Assembly: GCF_014397025.1 (NCBI RefSeq)
Contig: NZ_JACJUO010000002.1
Span: 434,001-498,000 of the forward strand
Length of the DNA stretch: 64,000 bases
DNA from: Ochrobactrum sp. Marseille-Q0166
Lineage (GTDB): Bacteria; Pseudomonadota; Alphaproteobacteria; Rhizobiales; Rhizobiaceae
Direction of reading: 5' to 3'
The stretch's first letter is position 1, and each line of letters begins with the position of its first letter. This document shows positions 1-8,690 of this stretch, one piece after another. The position numbers and the translations under genes are program-made. The notes under the pieces were generated by a model. It was not told the origin of the DNA. It made no database searches and saw nothing but the letters and a program-made list of their open reading frames with translations.

Positions 1-2
1 TT

Positions 3-1880
3 GCGGATTTTGTTGCAATGATTGCCGATCTGTCGGGTTCAGCTCTGCCCGGCGTCATTGACGAGCTCGTCGAAGGCCTGATTTCAGGGCCAATCAGCCG
101 GAAGAAGCTTTCAGCGATCACCGTTCTCTTACAAGCAGGAGCGCGTTCGGATGGCTGCATCGAATTGATCGGAGGCAGCGACGAGGGTGAAATTTTCGTT
201 CAGGGCTGGGCTCAGGATTTGACGCCCAGTGTCACGCGACTGCTGATCAGCGGTAAGAATTCATCCCTCGCCGAATGTGCGATCAGTGTTTTCGCCCGCC
301 CTGACCTCACCGAACAAGCATCCGGTTTTGCTGGGCTGCTGCTCTCCAATGAGCCGGTTGAAGCCAATGATATTGAGCGAATTCTGTTTCGCGGCAGGCG
401 CGGCTGGCGATTTACAGAAGTCTATGATCGCAGGCTTTTGTCCGGGTCGCGCGAGACGCCGGCCCATATCCGCGCAATCCTGCCACGGGTGAGAAGCTCA
501 ACCGATATTTTGTTAAGGCTGCGTTCGGCAGCCAATCGCTTTGACGGTACGGATACCGTTTCGTCCCTCCCGTTTCCGGTCCGGATCGGCATCGACAATG
601 TTTTCCGCGTTGAAGGCAGTGGCCTTCTTGTTGCAGGCTGGTTGCTCGATCCCGACAGCCACGTCGAGGGTGTAAAACTGCGTCGTCATCGTGGAGAAAT
701 CCAGATCGACACAACATGGACGCGCATTGATCGCCCGGATGTGACGCGTGAGTTTGACAATCAACCCCCGTTCAATGCTGGCCTTGATCCTAGCAGACAC
801 GCTCATGGCTTTGTGGCATTTGCTGTGGAACTTGATGGTGACAGTACCTCACCCTTCTACCTAGAACTAACCATCAGCGACGGGCGGCGTGCCTTCTTTC
901 CGCTGACGCCGACACGCGTGACCTCGCGCGATGCAATCGTGCGGCAGCTTCGCGCAACGGACCCCAACACCTGGGCATTGCGCCACATCGTCGATCAGCA
1001 GCTGGTGCCGCTGCTGCGTGGCGTTACCCGCCCCGCACCTGAAGTATTCGGTGTGGTTGATCTGGGACCATTTGAAGACGCAATGGGGCCAGCAATCATC
1101 ATCGGGATTGACGAGCGTGTCGAAGAGATCGAGCCATTGCTCGCGCTGCTTGCCCTTGATCCTGAAACGCGAATAGCACCGATTGTGATCGCAGCAGCAA
1201 CCGAAATCATAGACCGCGTCGGCGTTCAGATCAGACGGCTGGCTGATTTCTATCGTCTGCGCATTCGACTTGTTTCGGCCCATGGCTCGGAAGATCTTTA
1301 TGACGCGCTGGAAGTCGGCGCACGCACTGTTACCACCGATCAGGTTGTCTTTCTGGCAGGCTCCCTGCTGCCGCGAAAGGCTGGCTGGCTCAACAAGCTG
1401 GTCAGTGCATATGAAACCCATAAAGACTGTGTGCTCTCTCCAACCCTTGCCTATGAAGATGATTCAATCCGCTGGGCAGGGACGTGGGTTGCAGGACCAC
1501 AATCGGATCGCGCCCTCATCAGTCGTTATGCGGGCTATCCGATCGACGCCATATCCGGCATGTCGCTGACCGAAGTGGCAACGGCAACCTTTGAATGCTG
1601 CATCATGCCGCGCGAAGCATTGTTTTCTGCCGGTGGCTTCACACGAGGCTATCTCGGCACCCATGAAAAGGGCCTGGACCTTGGGCTGAAGCTCAAACAA
1701 TCGGGCCTGCGTTCCTATTGGCTGCCATCAGCACAGATGCTCGGCGCCGATGATACTTCTGTCACCGACAAGGCCTCAACCATTGCTTTAATCGAGCGGA
1801 TCGACCGCCAGGTTTTCGACGCCCGGTGGTCGGCCATTCTCGCTGGCAAGCGCAAAGTGCAAATGGAGGAACCCGTATGA
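3..1880 (+). CDS. glycosyltransferase family 2-like protein (5' end outside window)
   Basis: The reading frame is open from the left edge, so the true start probably lies upstream; the first ATG is at 18. About the last 250 residues look like a degenerate GT2/GT-A fold: a segment like VVFLAGSLLPRKAGWLNKLV followed by YEDDSIRWAG, typical of glycosyltransferases that take a sugar nucleotide. A clear DXD metal motif is not obvious. The N-terminal 300 residues, with a beta-rich middle part (VFRVEGSGLLVAGWLLDP), are not recognised. The stop overlaps the start of the next glycosyltransferase (ATGA), so the two are translationally coupled. A role in surface polysaccharide synthesis is inferred from the neighbours; substrate is unknown. 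Confidence 0.6.
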   Translation, partial: ADFVAMIADLSGSALPGVIDELVEGLISGPISRKKLSAITVLLQAGARSDGCIELIGGSDEGEIFVQGWAQDLTPSVTRLLISGKNSSLAECAISVFARPDLTEQASGFAGLLLSNEPVEANDIERILFRGRRGWRFTEVYDRRLLSGSRETPAHIRAILPRVRSSTDILLRLRSAANRFDGTDTVSSLPFPVRIGIDNVFRVEGSGLLVAGWLLDPDSHVEGVKLRRHRGEIQIDTTWTRIDRPDVTREFDNQPPFNAGLDPSRHAHGFVAFAVELDGDSTSPFYLELTISDGRRAFFPLTPTRVTSRDAIVRQLRATDPNTWALRHIVDQQLVPLLRGVTRPAPEVFGVVDLGPFEDAMGPAIIIGIDERVEEIEPLLALLALDPETRIAPIVIAAATEIIDRVGVQIRRLADFYRLRIRLVSAHGSEDLYDALEVGARTVTTDQVVFLAGSLLPRKAGWLNKLVSAYETHKDCVLSPTLAYEDDSIRWAGTWVAGPQSDRALISRYAGYPIDAISGMSLTEVATATFECCIMPREALFSAGGFTRGYLGTHEKGLDLGLKLKQSGLRSYWLPSAQMLGADDTSVTDKASTIALIERIDRQVFDARWSAILAGKRKVQMEEPV

Positions 1881-3199
1881 GCGAGAAGCTTCGCGTTCTG
1901 GTCATTTCCCACGCCCATCCGTCGATCTCACTCGGCGGTGGTGAAATTGCATCCTATAATCTGCACAAGGGCTTAAACACCATTCCCGGCGTGCAGTCAG
2001 TCTATCTGGCACGCGCGGTACACCCCATACCGCGACATGGGACGACTGCGCTGATGAGTATGCGTCGCGCAAGCGATGAAATTCTCTTTCATGCTGACGA
2101 GTATGATCACTTCTATCTTTCAAACAAAAACACCGACGAAATCCGCCGCGATCTGCTGCGGTTTGTGCGCGATTTCGACCCGGATATCATTCACTTTCAC
2201 CACGTACTCGGCCTCGGCCTCGAAACGCTTTATGCCATTCGCGAGACATTGCCGGATCGCATCATTCTGATGACGTTTCACGAGTTCCTCTCGATCTGCA
2301 ACAATGACGGGCAGATGGTAAAAGCTGGCACCTCGAAGCTCTGCAATGAAGCCTCGCCAATTGATTGTCACGCCTGCTTCCCGCAGATACCGCCTGCCCG
2401 CTTTTTAAAGCGCGAACGGTTCGTGCGCGGGATGCTGGAACTGGCAGACGCTTTCGTGTCGCCCAGCGAGTTTCTGGCAAACCGCTATCGCGAATGGGGT
2501 ATAAATGCTGCGAAAATGGCAGTGATCGAAAACGGGATCGCGATCACACAGACTACGCCGCCACGCGAGCTTACGGGACCGGACCCACGGCGCAGTCGCT
2601 TTGCCTTTTTCGGGCAGATCAACCCATTCAAAGGCATTGATGTGCTTGTCGATGCGGTCTCACGCGTTCCCGAACAGGTATGGGGCGAGGATTCCCGCCT
2701 GATGATCTTTGGCGGCAATCTCGAAAAGCAACCGCCGGCATTTCAGGCACGAATGCAGAAGCTCATTGAAGAAGCAGGACCGCGTGTCCGCTTTTACGGC
2801 GCCTATCAGAATGCTGAAATGCCGCGGCTTATGCAGTCGGTGGACTGGGTTGTGATGCCTTCGATCTGGTGGGAAAATTCACCGATCGTCATTCAGGAAG
2901 CATTGCATCATCGCCGGCCTGTCATTTGCTCGAACATTGGCGGCATGGCTGAAAAAATTCGCGATGGCGAGGACGGTCTGCATTTTCGCGTGCGAAGCGC
3001 CGAAGATCTGGCTGATCGTTTTACTGAAGTGCTGAGCGATCCGAATATCTGGAACCGTCTTCATCAATCCATTCGCAAGCCTGTTCATTATGTCGATTGT
3101 GCAAGAGAGCACCTCGATCTTTATCACCAGTTGCGGGAAGCCCATCCGCGCAGGCTAAAGCCTGCCGTGGATACAACCGTACTTTCACAGGCCAGCTGA
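1877..3199 (+). CDS. glycosyltransferase family 4 (GT-B fold)
   Basis: A 440-residue GT-B glycosyltransferase. The N-terminal domain starts VLVISHAHPSISLGGGEIASYNL, with the glycine-rich acceptor loop usual for GT4. The C-terminal nucleotide-sugar half carries RSRFAFFGQINPFKGIDVL and the E-x7-E region VIQEALHHRRPVICSNIGGMAE. An in-frame ATG at 1826 exists, but the ATG at 1877 is preceded by GGAGG (1865-1869) and overlaps the upstream stop, so it is preferred. It is a cytoplasmic or membrane-associated enzyme that would transfer a sugar to a glycan. Four conserved cysteines in CNDG..CNEASPIDCHACF resemble the Cys motif seen in some GT4 proteins. Donor and acceptor cannot be read from sequence. 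Confidence 0.85.
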   Translation: MSEKLRVLVISHAHPSISLGGGEIASYNLHKGLNTIPGVQSVYLARAVHPIPRHGTTALMSMRRASDEILFHADEYDHFYLSNKNTDEIRRDLLRFVRDFDPDIIHFHHVLGLGLETLYAIRETLPDRIILMTFHEFLSICNNDGQMVKAGTSKLCNEASPIDCHACFPQIPPARFLKRERFVRGMLELADAFVSPSEFLANRYREWGINAAKMAVIENGIAITQTTPPRELTGPDPRRSRFAFFGQINPFKGIDVLVDAVSRVPEQVWGEDSRLMIFGGNLEKQPPAFQARMQKLIEEAGPRVRFYGAYQNAEMPRLMQSVDWVVMPSIWWENSPIVIQEALHHRRPVICSNIGGMAEKIRDGEDGLHFRVRSAEDLADRFTEVLSDPNIWNRLHQSIRKPVHYVDCAREHLDLYHQLREAHPRRLKPAVDTTVLSQAS

Positions 3200-3240
3200 G
3201 CCTGGCTCGCCTGTATCTGTTACAAAAGAAGGAATAGCCT

Positions 3241-4422
3241 ATGGCACGCGCCCTCGTCATGATCCCCGCAGGAGAAGTGTACGATCACGACAATGTCCGC
3301 TGGTATCGTCATACCGACGTGCAGGGCAGCATCAATCACTATCACAATATCGGCGACGCCTTCGTTTTTGAATCTTCGCTGAAGCTGATGAATTATGAAA
3401 AAGCTTCCGAGCTGCCGATCACCAATTTCTCACCGGAGAAAATCGATCAGCTGCGGGAAGAATATGATTATGTGATCCTGCGTGGCTCGAACTACATAAA
3501 CAAGGATATGAACTGGCGCGATACGATCCCTGTTTTGCAGCGATTAAAGTTGCCCGTCATCGCTTTTGGTGTTGGCGCACAAGCGCCAGTGCGTGGTGAA
3601 ATTCAGCTGTCAGAGGAAACAAAGGCAGTGCTGCGCATGATCGCCGATTCAACCGTCTCTGTTGGCGTGCGTGGGGCTTATACGGCTCAGGTTCTCAACG
3701 ATATCGGAATTCAGAATGTCCGTATCATCGGTTGCCCGACGGCGTTTCGCCGTAACAATCAGCATCTGCGCATCAAACTGCCGCCGCTTGAGGAAGTGAG
3801 CCAGGTTGGCGTTACCGTGCGGCGCGAGGTTTCACCGGCTTACGCGCAGGATATTGAGCAATATCTGACCCGGCATCGCGATCTGATCCGCACAATGGCC
3901 GCACGCTTTGACGTAACGCTCATGGCACAGGGCGAGATTGAAGAAAAAAAGATGGTGTTCGGCACGGCTGAACAAAAGGAAGAGGCTATCGCAGCCCTCA
4001 AGGCGCATCGCTGGACCGCTGACTGGTATTTCGATGACACAATCGAAAACCTTTATCGGCATCGCATGTTCTATTCGGATGTTGTTGCCGACTACGAGGA
4101 ATTGGTGCGCAAGCAGCAATTGGTTCTGGGCTACCGCCTGCACGGAAATCTGATGGCGCTCGCTAACGGCATTCCATCGATCTATTTCACTTATGACAGC
4201 CGCACTGCGGAATTCGCCGAAACCTATAAAATCCCAAGCTATGATGTCTTCAGCGACAAACAGTTCCGTTTGGAAGATTACTGGGACCAGCCCTTGTTCG
4301 ATCAATACAACCGCGCCTGGTTTGAGACCTATGCTGAAATGAAGCAGTTTCTCGCTGAAAACGGTGTCGATAACAAAATGACCGACACCGGTCTGCCAAT
4401 CGGAGAATTAAAGGTGGCTTGA
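3241..4422 (+). CDS. polysaccharide pyruvyl transferase family protein
   Basis: A 393-residue protein of the polysaccharide pyruvyl transferase family (CsaB/ExoV-type fold). Visible family features are HYHNIGDAFVFESSLKLM near the N-terminus, YVILRGSNYINKDM, the segment VIAFGVGAQAP, VSVGVRGAYTAQVL, and the C-terminal VLGYRLHGNLMALANGIPSIYFTYDSR containing the conserved R-x-H. Members add ketal-linked pyruvate from phosphoenolpyruvate to sugars, although several homologues have other roles. It follows the GT4 gene by 41 bp with a GAAGGAATA ribosome site, so it is probably co-transcribed. Its stop lies three bases from the convergent TonB-domain gene. Acidic modification of a surface glycan is inferred. 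Confidence 0.8.
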   Translation: MARALVMIPAGEVYDHDNVRWYRHTDVQGSINHYHNIGDAFVFESSLKLMNYEKASELPITNFSPEKIDQLREEYDYVILRGSNYINKDMNWRDTIPVLQRLKLPVIAFGVGAQAPVRGEIQLSEETKAVLRMIADSTVSVGVRGAYTAQVLNDIGIQNVRIIGCPTAFRRNNQHLRIKLPPLEEVSQVGVTVRREVSPAYAQDIEQYLTRHRDLIRTMAARFDVTLMAQGEIEEKKMVFGTAEQKEEAIAALKAHRWTADWYFDDTIENLYRHRMFYSDVVADYEELVRKQQLVLGYRLHGNLMALANGIPSIYFTYDSRTAEFAETYKIPSYDVFSDKQFRLEDYWDQPLFDQYNRAWFETYAEMKQFLAENGVDNKMTDTGLPIGELKVA

Positions 4423-4425
4423 CGC

Positions 4426-4920
4426 TTATTGCGGCTTGGCCGGATCACTGGTTTTAGGCTCGTCGGGTTCTGGCTTGCTCAGATGCACTTCAAAAGGAGC
4501 GATGAGCTTCTTGGGCTTGTCGCTTGGCATATCTGGCGTGAAAGGTGGAAAAGCTGCACCAGCGGCCGGAACTTTCAATGCTGCAGCATCGACGAGATCG
4601 TCGCCTGAACTTTCCACGAGCTCGACATCAGAGACGGTTCCATCCGGCGCCAGATAAAAGCTGATCTTCGGTTTGAAAACACCATCAAGCTCAAGAGGGC
4701 GGAGTTCGCGCGATAGAAGAACCCCATAACGTCGGAGGATGCGGACGACAGCGCTTTGCCATTCAGCCTGATTGGTAATCTGAGGCGCTTCCGCCTCAGA
4801 TGATGCGGCTGGTGCCGTAACACGAGGCCCTGTCTGCGCAACGGATGGCAAACTGTAGGACGTCGCGGTCAGCAAAGAACCAAGCATCATGAACAGGCGC
4901 AAACTCGTTTGATTTTTCAT
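4426..4920 (-). CDS. TonB C-terminal-domain periplasmic protein
   Basis: A small exported protein with a hydrophobic signal segment (LRLFMMLGSLLTATSYSLPSVAQ) and then a TonB-C-like domain: ILRRYGVLLSRELRPLELDGVFKPKISFYLAPDGTVSDVELVESSGDDLVDAAAL, the usual G-x-V-x-x-V-x-x-x-x-S-G-x-x-x-x-D-x-x-A pattern. It lacks the proline-rich spacer and N-terminal anchor of a full TonB, and is Pro/Asp/Lys-rich at its end. The start at 4920 (MKNQTSL) leaves GAGG at 9 bases; the ATG at 4926 is also possible. It probably acts in the periplasm or at the membrane, but function is not established. Convergent with the pyruvyl transferase gene. Confidence 0.7.
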   Translation of the reverse strand: MKNQTSLRLFMMLGSLLTATSYSLPSVAQTGPRVTAPAASSEAEAPQITNQAEWQSAVVRILRRYGVLLSRELRPLELDGVFKPKISFYLAPDGTVSDVELVESSGDDLVDAAALKVPAAGAAFPPFTPDMPSDKPKKLIAPFEVHLSKPEPDEPKTSDPAKPQ

Positions 4921-5004
4921 TTTCATGATCCTCAATGTTAGGTCTTTTACCCTTGAAAGCACCGATCATTCTGATCAGCCGCGTGACCGGGAAAGACGTT
5001 ATAA

Positions 5005-5832
5005 CTATCCCTGCAATCCGAAAACCGCGTCAGCAATATCGGATTGGCTCACCTTTTCAAACGTCTCGCCAATATACTGGGTTAATAGAACGCCAACTTC
5101 TCCGATACCCAGATCATCAAGCTGATCCGGTGTGCCGAAACCATATTCCATGTGCCCGCGCCCGATGATGCCGACGACAAGCGCTTCGGGCTTTTCTTTG
5201 AGATATGACGCGATGTTGCAAGCAAAGGCCCGATCCCAGGTTTGCTGCGCACGAACAAAGCGGTCAAACTCAGGCGCGGCTGCAGATTTTCCCTGCATAT
5301 AGGACGGCCCGCCATTAGTCAGACGCAAAAGATGTTCGCGATGCGCAAGGCTCGCCGGACGTGCCGGGGTCAGACCATCGCGATCTACTTCCGCTATCGC
5401 TTCCCAACCTTCTTTGCCCACACGTGTCACGAGATCACGGCGACAATTAAGCGCCAACATCTTGACGTTAAACTCACGGCAGAGGTGGAAAAGCGGCCAG
5501 TAAAGATCTGCATCAAAGCCCCATACCTTGCGCCATTCAGTTTTCTCCAGAAACTGCTCGGCTTCAAGCTTGCCTGCCACCCATTCATCAAGCACTGGCT
5601 GAATTCTTCTCGGAAACATCTCAAAGCCAATGGCCATTTCATCGCGAAGAGCAAGAAGCGAGGCCGAAATATTCACCTGCCAGCGATGAATATCATGTCG
5701 ATCATGCTGCTCGCCAAGAAGCACAACTTTCTTCCTAGCCATTGCAGCCATGATCTCACTATGGGTACAAATCTCGAGTGAATTTGGATTAATCCATTCA
5801 CCTGCACGCAACTCGGCAGATTTTGCAATCAT
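5005..5832 (-). CDS. ChaN/haem-binding-uptake (Tiki-like) family protein
   Basis: A 275-residue member of the ChaN (DUF399) family. Visible motifs are VVLLGEQHDRHDIHRWQ (the conserved GE-x-HD), MAIGFEMFPRRIQPVLDEW, and VVGIIGRGHMEYGFGTPDQLDDLG near the C-terminus. Homologues such as Campylobacter ChaN are iron-regulated lipoproteins that bind haem cofacially, while the wider fold includes metal-dependent proteases. No signal peptide or lipobox is apparent with this start, so cytoplasmic location is likely and haem binding is only inferred. GGGGCG lies about 10 bases upstream of the ATG. It lies about 80 bp downstream of the TonB-domain gene's start, on the same strand. Confidence 0.75.
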   Translation of the reverse strand: MIAKSAELRAGEWINPNSLEICTHSEIMAAMARKKVVLLGEQHDRHDIHRWQVNISASLLALRDEMAIGFEMFPRRIQPVLDEWVAGKLEAEQFLEKTEWRKVWGFDADLYWPLFHLCREFNVKMLALNCRRDLVTRVGKEGWEAIAEVDRDGLTPARPASLAHREHLLRLTNGGPSYMQGKSAAAPEFDRFVRAQQTWDRAFACNIASYLKEKPEALVVGIIGRGHMEYGFGTPDQLDDLGIGEVGVLLTQYIGETFEKVSQSDIADAVFGLQG

Positions 5833-6039
5833 TTAAATACGCCCCTGCTCAACCGTACTGCACTGGGAAAATGAAAATTAATGCTGTGATCGGGGCAGTT
5901 GATGATTTGGAGAAGGACAGACTCTGGCACGGCATCTCGCATGACATATTATGAACTAGCCACGAACAAACGCGTAGCGAAAAGTTGATTATAATTATCA
6001 ATATATTATTTGACTACGCTGTCCAGCACGAAGATGCCA

Positions 6040-6730
6040 TCATCGAATGAAGGTAAGTTTTCCGAATATTATCCAAAACAATTTGATTTTCCGCACGAAG
6101 AAAGCTTCAGCATAAAACGCGCTCGCTCGGCACTCCATGCCTCGCAACCGCGCCAGGCCTTTAAATGTCTCAGTATCAAACCAGTCTTTGCAACGTTGAG
6201 TGCCAAAATGTGTTATCAGCAAGTCAATCTTCCGTTCAATGATGTCGGATGACAATGAACAATAGGTGTTAGGCTGGCCAAGATCGCCATCCCATTTTGG
6301 TATTTCATATTCCAGTATGGGCTGATCACTGAAAACATTCCAGGTCAGCTCGTTAACAGTTCGATGTTCCTGGTGGGCGTCCATGGAACGATGTGTGAAT
6401 ATAATATCTGGCAACCGACGCTGCCGCTGCGAGATTAACCACTCTTTTATCGCCCTCGTTTGAGCGGGAAAATAACTATCCTCAAACGCGGCAAGATGAA
6501 CTTGGAAACGGACTGCCCGACGCAGAAAATCATACGCCGCAGCTTCAGCTTCCAGATGCCGCTCGGCACTGCCTGATAGGACACACCACTGCACGTCAAG
6601 CGAAATGCCAGCTGCAGCAAGGTGCAAAATTGTTCCTCCACACCCGATCTCAATATCATCGGATATGTGCACCTATACACAGCACTTTCAATGGTTTGTT
6701 TGGGCTCGCCTGTGAACGCAGATCAATCAT
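6040..6730 (-). pseudogene. PIG-L (LmbE-like) deacetylase, single-base frameshift
   Basis: Zinc-dependent N-acetylglucosamine-type deacetylase of the PIG-L/LmbE family. The start ATG at 6730 opens MIDLRSQASPNKPLKVLCIGAH. The frame is lost exactly inside the catalytic AH(S/P)DD motif and resumes as DDIEIGCGGTILHLAAAGI. Removing one base at about 6664 restores AHSDDIEIGCGGT. The body is otherwise intact: DIIFTHRSMDAHQEHRTVNELTW holds the H-x-D-x-H-x-x-H metal motif. The ATG overlaps the stop of the preceding nucleotidyltransferase remnant (ATGA), so it was once a coupled operon gene. Such enzymes modify sugars of exported glycans. Probably inactive, unless the extra base is a sequencing error. 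Confidence 0.8.
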
Positions 6731-7480
6731 AAGGCTAACGCAATGCTGGTGGCGCGCCGCTCAGCTTTATGTTTCTTGCAGGGCATGTCACCCTTCTCGA
6801 CCATATCTTCAAGCGTTTGCCAATCACGCATGTATCCATGGACCGCCAAAAGCCTTCATATTTATAAGCCATTAGCTGATTTTCGGCGATGAGGCGACCG
6901 AATGGCTCTAAGACAAGTTCTTCACCTTCGCGCATGTAATCGAAGATTTCTTTCCGGAAAAGAAAATAGCCACCATTGATCCAGATGTCAGAGGTATTTG
7001 ATGTGCGAAAGACCCGCACGTCGCCGCTATCAGCTATATCCGCGAGATGATAGGTCAAAAGCGGTCGAACTGCGAGAAAATAGCTATCTTGTCACTCGCA
7101 AGAAAGCGCTCAACCGTGTCTTCGAGATCAACATCGCTTAATCCGTCACTGTAGTTGGCAAGAAAGACGTCTGCATTGGCCACATGTGCACGCGCACTCC
7201 ACAATCGTTCCCCAATATTCTCCAAATGCCAGTATCAAGAAGTGTGAAGCTCCAGTCGCGGTCAACTTCCTCCAAAAGCTGTACATTCCTTCCCCCATCT
7301 GAAACCACACAATCCGCGAATGTCTGAGGACGGATATTAAGGAAGGATTCCTTCACAACATTGGCCTTATAGCCCCGACACAATATGAAATCGTTATGAC
7401 CATAGCCACTATAATACTCCATAACATGATGGAGTATCGGTTGATGCCCCAAAGGTATCATTGGCTTGAGGACACTTTCA
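6727..7480 (-). pseudogene. RfbF-like sugar-1-phosphate nucleotidyltransferase, several frameshifts
   Basis: Remnant of a glucose-1-phosphate cytidylyltransferase-type enzyme. Pieces in successive frames line up with one protein: SESVLKPMIPLGHQPILHHVMEYYSGYG, FILCRGYKANVVKESF, DWSFTLLDTG; then, in another frame, NADVFLANYSDGLSDVDLEDTVERFLASDKIA; then VRPLLTYHLADIADSGDVRVFR and WINGGYFLFRKEIFDYMREGEELV; and finally, in another frame, RDWQTLEDMVEKGDMPCK. At least three shifts are needed, and the GGLGTR nucleotide loop at the N-terminus is damaged. It would have made an NDP-sugar for a surface glycan. Ends with a stop overlapping the deacetylase start. Exact 5' limit is uncertain. Confidence 0.75.
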
Positions 7481-7484
7481 GAAT

Positions 7485-7787
7485 AGCCCCAACCCTAGGG
7501 CCAGCCTTTCGTTTACTGCCATTGTGCGCGAGATAAACCCGCAGAGAACCACCATGAGTTGATAGCTCTTCCACATCAATCACCTTGAGACGATGACGAT
7601 GCGCCATGTACCGAATTGTCAGAAGCGAGCAATATGAGAAATGCTCATGATAGATCGTGTCAAACTGGTTTTGCTCTGTCAGATTGGCAAGATGAGGAAA
7701 CTCCAAGGTTATAACGCCTTCAGGCTTCAATAGAACCTGCATTCCCCGGACAAAGTCATTAAGAGCCTGCTCCAAAAAGGATTGAGC
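7485..7787 (-). pseudogene. sugar C-methyltransferase fragment (SAM-dependent)
   Basis: About 90 residues match the middle of NDP-hexose C-methyltransferases: LNDFVRGMQVLLKPEGVITLEFPHLANL, the diagnostic FDTIYHEHFSYCSLLTI, and ELSTHGGSLRVYLAHNGS. The N-terminal zinc-binding part and SAM-binding start are missing on the side facing the IS5-type element. The C-terminal half is deleted where the frame runs into the nucleotidyltransferase remnant. It belonged to the same sugar operon as the two pseudogenes downstream. Non-functional. Confidence 0.75.
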
Positions 7788-7799
7788 GATTTCAGTAGG

Positions 7800-8690
7800 T
7801 TATGATTCAATCGGATTTCTGACATACGATGAAGATCGCGATGGCCTGGACTGAAAGCGCTCGCCGACAGTATGAACGTCGCAATTCGCGTTATGCAAGT
7901 GTTTTAACCGATGCAGAATGGTCGATTATTAAACCACTCATGCCAGCGTCCAGACACCCTGGCTCCCCTCGAAAGACGAACCTGCGTGAAGTGGTGAGTG
8001 TGCTGCTATATATAGCGTCTTCGGGTGGTGCGTGGCGGCTTCTGCCAAGGGATTTCCCACCGTTTTCCACGGTACAGAAATACTTTTACCGATGGCGAGA
8101 TGAAGGAACACTGAACGCAATCAACAACTCGCTTGTTATAGCAGCCCGTGAGCTGGCGGATAAGCAGCCCAACTCGTGAACTCGCGTAATTGATAGCCAG
8201 TCGGTGAAAACCACGGAAAGTGGCGAAATACGTGGCTTTGATGCGGGGGAAGAAAATCAACGGGCGCAAGCGTCATATTGTGGTTGATACACTGGGGTTG
8301 ATGGTTGGTCTCGTGATCCATTCGGCGGGTATTCAGGACAGAGACGGCGCGCCGGATGTCTTGAAAACCATTCTCAAACGTTGGCCATGGTTGCGGCACA
8401 TCTTTGCTGACGGCGGATATGCAGGGCCCAGGCTCAAAGGTAGGTTAGAAAAGGTCGGGAAGTTTACACTGGAAATCGTCAAGCGGTCCGATCACGCTGA
8501 AGGTTTCAAACTACTTCCGCCGCGATGGGTGGTCGAGCGCACTTGTGCATGGCTGGGACGGTGCCGCAGATTGGCTAAAGACTTCGAGAAAACAATCGCT
8601 TCCGCAGAAGCATGGATCTACATCGCAAACATTCGCCTACTTACAAGACGCATCGCAAGAGCCTGATATCCCTACATGCATTATGATTCA
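7800..8690 (+). mobile_element. defective IS5-family insertion sequence (limits approximate)
   Basis: The element is defined by its transposase remnant. It sits between a methyltransferase cut at its 5' side and a Crp/Fnr gene cut at its N-terminus. The words TTATGATTCA at 7800-7809 and 8681-8690 flank it in the same orientation. Clear terminal inverted repeats were not found, so the ends given are only a guess. Confidence 0.55.
7829..8666 (+). pseudogene. IS5-family transposase, interrupted by a stop and a frameshift
   Basis: The N-terminal DUF4096-type part reads YASVLTDAEWSIIKPLMPASRHPGSPRKTNLREVVSVLLY, followed by GGAWRLLPRDFPP. An in-frame TGA at 8177-8179 precedes RVIDSQSVKTTESGEIRGFDAG, the first part of the DDE domain. 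A frameshift in the G run near 8246-8250 then leads to GKKINGRKRHIVVDTLGLMVGLVIHSAGIQDRDGA, IFADGGYAGPRLKG and PPRWVVERTCAWLGRCRRLAKDFE. All catalytic blocks are recognisable but not in one frame. Some IS5 relatives use programmed frameshifting, yet the extra in-frame stop argues for decay. Confidence 0.8.

Noticed and set aside
412..1421. Several long minus-strand open frames opposite the first glycosyltransferase
   Set aside because: They mirror the coding frame of the plus-strand gene, have no ribosome site and no family motif.
8177..8250. Programmed frameshift in the IS5-type transposase
   Set aside because: An in-frame stop lies upstream of the G-run shift, so a single slip would not give a full protein.
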